DNA of 64,000 bases, from the NCBI GenBank assembly GCA_003667245.1, contig RCNN01000037.1, positions 62,001 through 126,000 on the forward strand, written 5' to 3'. Shown one piece after another: positions 11,592-20,989 of this stretch (positions are counted from its first letter, which is position 1; every line of letters begins with the position of its first letter). The notes beneath the pieces were generated by a model that had not been told where the DNA came from, searched no databases, and worked only from the letters and a program-made list of their open reading frames with translations. The translations under genes were made by a program, and so were the position numbers. Source of the DNA: Heterostelium multicystogenum (Eukaryota; Evosea; Eumycetozoa; Acytosteliales; Acytosteliaceae).

Positions 11592-12859
11592 ATGTTTAGT
11601 AAAATTAGTTTCAAACCTTTAGTAATAGGTAAGTTAGCTGGAATGATTCACTGTGGTTATGACTTGTACTGATACGAATGGTTTATATCCGATTTCAGCA
11701 TGTTGTGTTGTATTACTACTAGGAGCAGTCGGTCATATTACATATTTTTATACAGATTTATTTACAAACAATGTAACACTGAGTGAAATGACACCGGACC
11801 AGCGTGATGATATGGTCCAAACAACATCAAAGAAACACAGTATTAGACCAACTATATTCGTGTCAATGGCAGCATATCGAGATAAATTCTGCTCTGACAC
11901 ACTTAACTATTTATTTGAGAATGCTCAACATCCAGAAAATATATATGTTGGACTGGTTGACCAGGGATCAGAGCTATTGGACGATAGTGTTGTCCCAAAG
12001 TATCCAGACTGGCCCAACTCACTGTGTTATCGTGATCTGCGTCTACCACCCCAGTTGGTCAAGACCAACATACGACGTTTTGCAATGAAAATAGCAGATT
12101 CAGCTGGACCGACCAAAGCACGTTACGAAGCGTCGCTACTCTACAGAAATGAAACCTATTTTATGCAGATCGACAGCCACCTGCGATTCATCAAAAAACT
12201 GGGACACCTATATCCTTTCGAATCACTGGTCTCTGAGAGACTTAGCACCAACTGGAGCACATGGAATCCCTCGTGCCATCCTCAGCCATTACCCACCACC
12301 CTATGAGGCTGACACACCGGGACTTCCACACGACGATCAAACACAGGTACCTAAACTTTGCAAAGCAGTGTTCAATGGACGTGGATTGATAACTTTCAAC
12401 GCTTACACCCTGAGGGCAACAAAGATTCCCGCAGAATCACCATTTGTGGCTGCTGGTTTCTTCTTTGGTACAGCAGAGTTTCTCGAAACAGTTCCATACG
12501 ACCCCCATCTCCCAAATATGTTTGAGGGTGAGGAAATCCTTCACACTGTTCGTCTTTACGCTGCTGGATACCGTTTCTTTGCTCCAACCATTAACATTTG
12601 CTACCACTACTATACAAGACAAGGACAACCAAAGTTTTGGGAAGATAACTCACAATATTGGGTCGGCATGCAAGAAAGTGTAGATCGTGCCAAATATATT
12701 TTAGCACTCAACAGCTCAGAGGTCGATCTAAGCCAACAAAAATATCAAGACATAGAACGCTATCTTATTAAGAACAAAACAGTTATTCAAGAATATTGGG
12801 ATCGTTATGAAATCGACATGGTAAAAAGTGAAATGAATTATCAAAAGTGGTGTGAATAA
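11592..12859 (+). CDS. GT60-type glycosyltransferase (GlcNAc-transferase family), membrane anchored
   Basis: The product resembles the polypeptide GlcNAc-transferase family that includes Dictyostelium Skp1 GnT1. It has TIFVSMAAYRDKFCSDTL near the start of the catalytic domain, a DxD-like metal/nucleotide-sugar motif in FMQIDSHLRF, and ECGG-free family blocks such as FFFGTAEFL and FEGEEILHTVRLYAAGYRF. Exon 1 (11592-11628) encodes MFSKISFKPLVI. A 70-bp intron (11629-11698, gtaagt..cag) joins it to ACCVVLLLGAVGHITYF, giving one N-terminal membrane span. That implies a type II Golgi/ER protein, unlike cytosolic Skp1 GnT1. A one-base shift at the A6 run near 12190-12196 splits the catalytic domain just after the DxD motif. 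The protein ends in NYQKWCE. The acceptor substrate is unknown. Confidence 0.8.
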
Positions 12860-13225
12860 ATATAATATGATAAATGAATAATATATAAATAATTGTTTCC
12901 TTCTTTCAATAAACCTCAGATTGATATTTCAATGTTGGACTTGGACTCAGTTATATGATTTTGTTTGTAACACAATGTGATTTCTTCTCATCAGTCCATG
13001 CTGCTGAAAACTCATTGAATCAATTTGAAAAGTCATGATTTCAACTTGTTCTGCATACTCAACTTTTTCAAAGAATTATTAATATGGTTGGATAAATCTA
13101 ATTTTTTTCTCAGATTTTACTATTTTTTTAAATGGAAAGTTTGCAAACTGATGTTTATTCATAAGGGTTGCAATTTATATAACTATTAATTAAATCGATC
13201 TTATATATATATTTATTTATTAAAA
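12860..13225. other. Spacer
   Basis: No gene seen. A few TGATTT and CTGA words occur, but there is no convincing box C/D snoRNA layout. Confidence 0.5.
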
Positions 13226-14637
13226 ATGATAAGCAATAATAACAAGAATAATACAGATAATAAGGAAGAGGTAGAGGCCGTTGAAACAAAAAAGACAGAT
13301 GTTGTTGCTGAACAATTATCAAACATTGTCTGTTGCCGATGCTCCTGTAGCTGAGACTGATGCTGAAGCTGACGCTGCTGATGAGCAAGAGGCTTCTGAT
13401 AGAGTTCTGGCCTACGTCGAAAAGATTGTGTCATTGGAGCCAATTGCTGGTGCCGATGTCATTGAAATTGCAACTGTTCTTGGTTGGAGAGTTATTGTAA
13501 AGAAGGGACTTTATAAGCCAGGTGATCTTGTTGTCTATGTTGAAATCGATAGTATTTTACCACCATGGCCATACTTCACCAATGACAAGCTTGATAAATG
13601 CAACTATAGAATCAAAACCATTAAATTACGTGGTCAAATTTCACAAGGTAACTTACCTAATTAGCAGCAATATTGACTCAACTGATCTCGATTGTCGTTT
13701 CTAACATTCCTTATCAATCATTTGCGCAAATTTAGGATATTGTATTCCAATCAAGGAATTATTGAATCATCCAACCAAAAAAGTAGCTCCAATTTATAAT
13801 GTAGAAGGACAAGTTGAGTCTGGATTCAAAGCAATCAGAAGATTTTCCGATCCAGTCTTGAATGATGGAGATGTCGATTATTTATTGGAAATTAAATCAA
13901 ATATGACAGAATTGATTGGTATCAAAAAGTATGTCGAGCATCCAGCCGGAGGTGGTGGTAAAAGCATTTTTAGCTCTACCCTCCGCCACTTGAAGGCTTT
14001 TCCATCGTTTATCAAGAAAACAGATCAACCAAGAATCCAGAATCTACCACACTACCCAACAACATATGATCAGGTCGAATTTGAGGTCACCGAAAAGTTG
14101 GAAGGTTCGTCAGTGACCATCTATCACTACAATGGTGTCAATGGAGTGTGCTCTCGTAACTTTGAGATCAACTTTGCAGAATGCCAGAAAGAATCGGAGA
14201 TCAGGGATGTTATTTGTGACAAGATGAAGTTGTACGAAAGATTGGATACTTTGAAGCTGAACATTGCACTCCAGGGTGAATTCGTTGGACCAAAGGTCCA
14301 GGGTAATATCTATGGTATCAATGAGTTGTGCTGGCGTTGCTTTGACATTTGGATGATAGATCAAAACCGATATGCTACACACGCTGAGCGTGTTGAAATC
14401 ATGGACAAGCTTGGATTACCGTGGTCCGATTACGGTGTACCATATCTTGGTACTTTCAAGTTGGAGGGCAAGACTCTGAAAGACATCTTGGAGATGGCCA
14501 ATGGTTTCTCTCAGCTCAAAGGATCCAAACCAAAGGTTTTAAGAGAAGGTATTGTTTTTAAATCAACAACAGTTCACAACAACAGTATCATAACCTTCAA
14601 ATCCATTTCCAATCAATATTTATTATCTAAAAAATAA
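13226..14637 (+). CDS. RNA ligase, DRB0094/Rnl5 family
   Basis: ATP-dependent RNA ligase of the type described in Deinococcus (DraRnl), which seals nicks with a 3'-OH RNA end. The N-terminal part (YVEKIVSLEPIAGADVIEIA...VVYVEIDSIL) is the OB-fold module that precedes the ligase domain in this family. The nucleotidyl-transferase motif I is EKLEGSSVT, with the candidate nucleotide-accepting Lys near residue 260 (codon 14095-14097). Motifs IV and V are seen as REGIVFKS and ITFKSISN, and ALQGEFVGPKVQGNIYG lies between. Exon 1 runs 13226-13647. A GT..AG intron lies at 13648-13735, and exon 2 continues GYCIPIKELLNHP. The frame shifts by one base near 13320 in the Ala/Asp-rich leader. All catalytic motifs look intact. 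Confidence 0.85.
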
Positions 14638-14948
14638 TATAATAAATTGCATAATCATTGTAAATCTTATTCGTCAGATGTGAACGTTAGTTTGTAAAAT
14701 CTTAGATATAACGGTCGTTTAAAAATGTCGTGTTTGACAAAAACAAAAATCACACAAAGATTTTAGTTTAGGAGCAACCCAAATTTGTTACACCCTGCAT
14801 AGATTGGTGTTTCATCTTTCATTCTTTGTTTTTTAAGTGTACATTTTTTGTTTACAAACCCAATCTTGTCGATTGTTTTTATTAATCAGTTTTACTATCT
14901 TACACATTTAACCATATATATTTTGGTTAACAATTCGAAACTTTTCCA
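14638..14948. other. Spacer / upstream region of the PGQPYP gene
   Basis: AT-rich; no gene or RNA recognised. Confidence 0.5.
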
Positions 14949-15545
14949 ATGTCTGACACACCTTCACAACCACAACAACCAACTTCCGATCAACCTTATC
15001 CACAACAAGGATACCCACCTCAACAACCATATCCAGGTCAGCCTTATCCAGTTCAACCTTATTCAGGTCAGCCATTACCCTGGCCAACCATATCCAAGTC
15101 AACCATATCCAGGTCAGCCTTATCCAGTTCAACCTTATCCAGGTCAACCATATCCAGGTCAACCATATCCACCACCTCAAGGCTACCCACCCCAACCACA
15201 AGCATATCCAGGTCAACCTTACCCACCTCCCCAAGCATACCCTCCACAACCACCACAACAACCATTCCCATCATATGCAGTCACCACACAAAATATTTGC
15301 AAACAATCTGGATGTTCAACAGCAGTCAATGCAGGTGAAAAATACTGCAGCCATCATAATAACAAAAGAAATTCTATCGAGATAAGTTTACCTGAACCTA
15401 CCATTACAATTCCAGAACCTGTTGTAACAGCTCCTGGAGGTGGACGTGGTGGAAAAGCTCTAAAGGAGACGGTTGTGCCGACTGTTGTGAGTCATGTTGT
15501 GAAGGATGTTGTGATTGTTGTTGTAGTTGTTGCAATGATGATTAA
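14949..15545 (+). CDS. PGQPYP-repeat protein with Cys-rich tail
   Basis: The N-terminal 110 residues are tandem PGQPYP/PPQ repeats encoded by about 15-18 bp DNA repeats. A CKQSGCSTAVNAGEKYCSHH motif (C-x4-C-x10-C-x2-HH) follows and could bind zinc. Next come a Pro/Glu stretch (PEPTITIPEPVV) and a GGGRGGK linker. A shift near 15460-15470 opens a tail of Cys pairs (CCESCCEGCCDCCCSCC) ending at 15543-15545. Another extra base near 15072-15075 breaks the repeat frame. Such Cys-cluster tails on Pro/Gln-rich proteins resemble CYSTM-type proteins, which attach to membranes, probably through lipidation. That function is inference. Confidence 0.65.
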
Positions 15546-15674
15546 ACACACACTAGACTTTGTATTTTTATATTAATAAAACAAAATAAAGGTTGATAGA
15601 CAACTTGTCAAAAATGGAAATATACACTTTATACAGATGTTTACAAGTAGGGTAATTTCAAAAAAAATAAATTA

Positions 15675-15745
15675 ACGAGGTGGGTTTTATTCAAACTTTT
15701 TCATTTTTTACAGATCTGCACACCCCGAGGGTGGGTGGGTTCTTC
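15675..15745. promoter_or_regulatory. G/C-box cluster, GBF/CAE-like
   Basis: Against an AT-only background this stretch has GAGGTGGGTTTT, then CACACCCC facing GAGGGTGGGTGGGTT. In Dictyostelium, CACACCC / GGGTGTG-type elements are bound by G-box binding factor and drive cAMP-induced postaggregative genes. It lies about 115-185 bp upstream of the transglutaminase-like gene. Activity is inferred from motif resemblance only. Confidence 0.4.
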
Positions 15746-15859
15746 TTTGTACAAGACTTCGCTATATTACAAGAATTTGAGCTTCATTTTATTTTGTAAA
15801 CTCTATCACTAGAAATAATAATAATAATAATAATATTAATAGTAGTAGTAGTAATTTCA

Positions 15860-17302
15860 ATGGCAAATATCTTTAATAATCCTCGTATTAATCAATATAA
15901 ACATGTTATTCCTGTTATCAAGTTCCTAACTTGTTGTTACCAAGGTGATTTACATCGTCTCTACCATATGTTGCTTCAAATTTAGTGTCATGTATGTTAG
16001 AAACAAGATAGTGTTTGATAGGTATTTACAACCATTTATTAACAGCATATTGATACTTAGCTGCAAAACAGTGTGAACAGATCTTTAATGGTTGTTATTC
16101 ATTTGGACCACTGATTTCACTAAGAAGTATTACTGTTTTGAATAATAATGGTCATGTATATTGTATAGCCCAGCACTCGAATGATGATTACCAATGGATA
16201 TTCTATGTGGATTTAAAGAGTAATAAAATTGCTGGTGGGATCAAGAGCTAATGGCAACTACAGAAACCCTTCAGAGAATTCACAGCAGGTCAAAGAGGTG
16301 ATAGAGAACAATAATTCTGCTAAATCTATTGCATTAAGCGCTGCTTCTTTTGATAACTCTGATAATATATCACAGACAAACATTGCACCAATACCCTTCG
16401 TACAGCATCAAAAGAATAGAGTCATTAAATTCGAGTGGACTACACCAATTTCAAAATCTGATTACAAACCTGATGGAACTTTAGAGCTAATTATGCCTTG
16501 TAACAGACCTTACCAAAAACATCGTAATTTCCAATTATTAAGCTCATCATTTCAGTTTGTGAACGTATATGAATTAAATGGAAATACATACATTAGAGTG
16601 AGGCCTACTTCGAACCATCATTCGTTTTTTGGTTCTCAAAATATATCATATAGTCTAGAAATTGAGTTTGACTCGACACCCATCCAAACAGGTATTTATA
16701 CAAACAATTGGAACCATCCTACTGATGATCCCAAGCAATATTTGGGCATCACATACCACACATCTGCACGACTAGATCCAACCCATTCTCATATTCGTCA
16801 GCTTCTTGCAACTATCATTTCACCCTTACCGCAGGCAGCTAGATCCGATCCAATGGAAGTGGCCAAGGCTATAGCATATTGGGTTGGTAATGTTCCATAT
16901 GAAATGATTAAGCCAGGTATGTCCTGGCCTACCCTTGATCAGTATATTCAAAGTGGATACAGGTACATGGAATGTGGTGGACATGCTATATTTTTTGTTT
17001 GTCTTGCGAGAGCAGCTGGAATTCCTGCGAGAAGACTATTCCATCCTTGGATTGTTATCGATCATCATAATCGATTCCAGAGATTTGATTCGCATTGTAT
17101 TGCTGAATTCTTTCATCCAAACTATGGATGGATTCCAGTTGACGCAACAATGAAGTTCAGCCATACTAATAATCAACAATGGTTTAAATTACCCAAAAAC
17201 AATCATTCTTCATATCCAAACAGCATTATCATGACAGCAGAGAGTATGGATGGTTATGAACTAAATCCTATAAACTCGGCGAAAAAACCAACCTCTACAT
17301 AA
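15860..17302 (+). CDS. Transglutaminase-like (papain-fold) protein
   Basis: The main ORF holds the transglutaminase-core Cys block YMECGGHAIFFVCLARAAGIPARR (Cys codon at 16973-16975). It is followed by the His block FDSHCIAEFFHPNYGWIPVDAT, giving the Cys-His-Asp catalytic triad pattern. Before it is a beta-rich region (FEWTTPIS...LELIMPCNRPYQ). Proteins of this superfamily cross-link or hydrolyse amide bonds; the real reaction here is unknown. The N-terminal exons are poorly preserved. MANIFNNPRINQYKHVIPVI starts at 15860, a segment with KQCEQIFNGCYSFGPLISL follows an intron ending in acttag near 16060, and HVYCIAQHSNDDYQW ends with a shift near 16240. At least two further frame breaks lie between 15960 and 16010. 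Confidence 0.75.
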
Positions 17303-17603
17303 ATGTAAAGTTAGTTTGTTATAATAAATCTTTTAGAAATGAACAACAGCTAAAACATCAACTTGTTCACCCAAAGAATAATAAAAATTTTGTTCATTTA
17401 AATTAATTTATAAGTACAGGATTTATTGGAAGATTATTAATTTTTGAGGCTCGATATCGACAAGTCTTAGGGTGAAGTGTTTTAAATTGATTGTTACAAT
17501 TATTAATATTCGTTAAGTTGATGGTATGAAAATTAAAATTATTATATAATATTTGGTTTGTTCGATGGATTGTTAGATTTGTTTTTTTTTAATAAATAAA
17601 CAC

Positions 17604-19454
17604 TTATGAATAGTGTGGTGCATAGAGGAAAACTGAGGTGAGGATGGCTGCGATGGCACCTGCAACTGGGATGGTACAGATCCATGCCAAGAGTAAGAGA
17701 CCAACACGTTGGAAGTTGACAGCTCTGAAGGTACCATTGCAAAGACCGACACCAACGGTGGCACCGGTAATAGCCATGGAGGTTGAGACTGGAAGTGCAA
17801 ATTGAGAGAAAATAAGAATTGTAATGGCAGCACCCATTTCCATGGAACATCCTCTGGATGGTGAGTGATAGGTGAGCTTGTTACCCATGACCTTCATAAT
17901 GTTGTAACCGTATGTAATGAGACCGATGGAAATGCATCCAGCGAGAACAGCTAATTGCCAGATTGGAACGGTTGAGCTCTTACCAGCAACTTGACCAGTT
18001 GACCAACAGTAGTAGATGACAGCCCATGGACCGACAGAGTTACCAATATCATTGGCACCGTGTGCGAAAGATGCAGTACAGGCAGTGATAATTTGAACAA
18101 ATGAATAGGTGTGCTCGACTTCATTTGGATACTTCTTGGCGGCATCGTAGACACGTCTCATACGCTCACCTTCTGGAGTACCGGCAATTGATGTTTGGGC
18201 AGCATGGATATCGTAGTGGAGACCGTAGAGTGCACCACAAACAATAATAGCTGGAATACGAACGAAAATAGCTCTCAAGTTGTGTCTCTCGTAGAGCTCA
18301 CCCTCTCCCATTGGGTTTTCATGGAGAGTACGCATAGCCCAACCGAGTGGTCCTTTCTTTTGACGAAGCTTGGCATGCAATCTTTCTTTTCCTTCGGCAA
18401 CGAGCTCCTTGGTGGTCTTGACCTCAGTGCTCTTTCGACTGGCTTGAGCTCAGCAGTGCTTTCACCCAATTCGAGATCCTTTGAATCTACACCGTCATCT
18501 TCGGCTTCCTCTTCCTCTTGAACTACAGCATAGTTTGGAACTTTAACCTCACCATTGCTGGTTGGAACGGCACGATTGAGAAGGAATGGTCCCAAGAAAA
18601 CGTGGTACCATCTGATGGTATGATCTTTCCTGATCATCTTGCAGTGGAGGTATGGAACAAAGAAGAGAGCAGAGAGAACAAAAAGACCAGCACCACATCC
18701 GAGGGTGACAGCGGTGATGTATGCAGGTGGTTTCTTGTTGAGACCAAGAGCTGGTGAACCCTTGTAGACGATTGAGAGTGAGCAAATAGTACCAGTAATC
18801 AAGAAGAAGAATGGTGAAGTATAGACAGCCCATGGAAGTGGGTTCTTACGAAGCAAAACAACCAACTTGATCAACATGAAAATGATTGCACCAAAACCAG
18901 CAGAGGCGACTGGAGCCATGACGAGACCGGCAAAGATGGCACCGAGACCCTTACCTTTGTTCCAACCCATTGTACCTTGGACCAACCGACAGTGGCAATA
19001 CCGACACCAGCAATTGAGGAGATGAGGGAGTAGGTAGAGGAGACGTGAGCAGAGTGACGAGTACACCAGAGAACCCACATGGAAGTGGCAGCGAGGGCAC
19101 ATGTGAAAGCAAGCATTTGAACACCAGAGTTACCTTGGAAAGCTTCTCCTGGAATGATACCACTCTTAATTGTTTCAGCAGTACGAGCACCTACAAGAAT
19201 GGCACCCAACATTTCGAAAATTGTACCCAAAATCATTGCTTGACGATAGGAAATCGAACGTGAAGAAAACACTAGTTGCCCATGCATTAGCTACATCATC
19301 TGATAATTTCAAAAGAATAATAGAGAATTGGTTAATATTTTATCGCCAAAGAAAAGTACAATTGTTAAAAATACTTACTTGATCCATTGTTGAATGCATC
19401 AAGCATTGCCAGGATGGTACCAATGGCAAATACATATGTGAAATCATGTACCAT
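17604..19454 (-). CDS. PiT-family phosphate transporter (PHO-4/Na-Pi symporter)
   Basis: Inorganic phosphate transporter of the PiT family, with the paired signature found in both halves: NDVANAWATSV near the N-terminus and HGANDIGNSVGPWA near 18030-18070. Many hydrophobic spans are seen (for example AMILGTIFEMLGAILVGAR, AAITILIFSQFALPVSTSMA), with a central acidic cytosolic loop (EEEEAEDDG). The first exon starts MVHDFTYVFAIGTILAML at 19454. An intron lies at about 19300-19376. One-base shifts occur near 19270 (TTTTC run), 18975 and 18430; domain order is correct across all three. It ends VFLYAPHYS. A plasma-membrane or contractile-vacuole location is likely but not shown. Confidence 0.88.
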
Positions 19455-20590
19455 CTTTACTACTTTATATATTATAAATAGTTTGATGAAGTTGATAAGT
19501 GAATTTTATATATATAAATAGTTGTGGAAAAAAAACAAAAGAGATAAATATATATTTATATATAAGAATAGTAATAAATATTTAGTTTGGTGATCTTTAT
19601 TTTGATGATTGTAAATGATTAGAGATTGATGGTTTTATATCTATCGACTTGTTCTATAGTTTGGAGAAAGGTACATAGAAGTTTAGTGATGAATACAACT
19701 AAAGAAATACAAAATATAGTATTTATTTATTGGGTAATTTTATTGGTAGTGTACCTCCTCTTGATTGTTGTATCTAAGATATGTGTAGAGGGGTCTATTA
19801 ACATCTTTGCTCTATTGTTTCTCTGAGTTAAACCGAGTGTGTTTTCGGCTCACAATAAACACACGATGAATTATTAATATCTTTTTAGTCTATACCCGAG
19901 AAAATTTGGGTATGAAAGTGTAATCCGATGAAGAACATTAATAATAATGATTTTGATCATTTAGATATTTTATAATAAAAATATGTACCACACACACAGT
20001 TGGTAGGACCCGTTGAAATGGTATCATTGAGATCAGTGGGTTACACTCGGTGATTGATGTTTTGTGGTTTGTGATTGTGGTTGTAGCTCAATGTCAATGG
20101 TGGTACAAATATTTTTATTTGCAAAATTCCAAAGTCGTTGTAATGTTCGTTGTGATTCAGTGTTACTCAGTGAAAATATCTTGGTGGTTGTGGTTGTTGT
20201 TTTAAAATTAATTTTGGGAAACACGCCCTTTATGTTTTTCAAAAAATAAATATACCAAAAAACCCATTCCTACTGTACCATATCATTATTTTACACGATT
20301 TCTTTAGAGTCATTATGATAAATGAATCAAATATAATTGTTATTATTTAATATTTCAACATTATTGTTTGGATGTAGATAGTTTGTAAAAGTTGAACTAA
20401 AGAGATACATAAAATATAAAAAAGATATCAAGTTTGATTATTGTAGATATGTTAGGAAAGAACATGATTCATTAGAGGGGTGAAGATTTCTTTACATATT
20501 ATTATTTCAAAATGGTTTTTTCTGCAACACTCAACTAATAAACCAAATTAGAATTATATTTTTTCTTGCAATATTGTGGAAAACTGACAC
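19455..20590. other. Spacer between PiT gene and tRNA
   Basis: No gene seen. It contains a CA-rich word (ACCACACACACAG near 19986) and long AT tracts. The small ORFs here show no protein-like composition. Confidence 0.55.
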
Positions 20591-20661
20591 AGCATCTTAG
20601 CTCAGAGGAAGAGCGGTGGGCCCATAACCCACAGGTCGGTCGATCGAAACTTCCAGATGCT
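20591..20661 (+). tRNA. tRNA-Met initiator (CAT)
   Basis: The acceptor stem AGCATCT/AGATGCT pairs 7/7. The anticodon arm is GTGGG-CCCATAA-CCCAC, with anticodon CAT, C at position 33 and three G:C pairs. The T-loop ATCGAAA replaces TTC. All are marks of eukaryotic initiator tRNA. The T-stem is odd: GGTCG faces CTTCC, leaving two mismatches, and the same stem is found in the second copy at 36735. Confidence 0.92.
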
Positions 20662-20684
20662 AATCATTTATTTCAAATAATACA

Positions 20685-20698
20685 AAATGCGCGCATTT
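20685..20698. other. GC palindrome downstream of tRNA-iMet copy 1
   Basis: AAATGCGCGCATTT is a perfect 14-bp palindrome about 24 bp after the tRNA 3' end, in otherwise AT-rich sequence. Similar GC-rich palindromes follow the other three tRNA genes of the window. Confidence 0.5.
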
Positions 20699-20989
20699 AC
20701 AATTAAAGATAGAAAAACAAGGTGCGTTTCTTTTGACTATACACCTGGATGATTAAAAAAAAAAAATTTTGACTATGCAGGTGGACACTTATTGGCTCTT
20801 AACCTAATTGAACAAGTGATAATTTGAATAAATCATTACTTTAACACTACAGATCTACTCCTTTGCCACATTCTTTGGTAGATATCATCATTTTTGTTCT
20901 TATTCAACCTGAGCCATCCATTAATAAACATCTGATTGGTTAAATCACAAAAAAATGTAGCATTGTAAAACTTTAAAAATTAAGTATAT

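Noticed and set aside
12396..12628. Two minus-strand ORFs over the glycosyltransferase
   Set aside because: Antisense shadows of the conserved catalytic domain.
12960..13080. Possible snoRNA upstream of the RNA ligase gene
   Set aside because: TGATTT and CTGA words are present, but no terminal stem or consistent box order.
15030..15250. CRISPR-like regular repeats
   Set aside because: Short coding repeats of Pro-Gly-Gln-Pro-Tyr codons with no spacers.
14908..15274. Antisense ORFs rich in Trp, Leu and Asp
   Set aside because: Mirror of the PGQPYP repeat DNA; repeats keep all frames open.
19626..20249. Small ORFs upstream of tRNA-iMet
   Set aside because: Hydrophobic or Thr-run composition typical of chance AT-rich ORFs.
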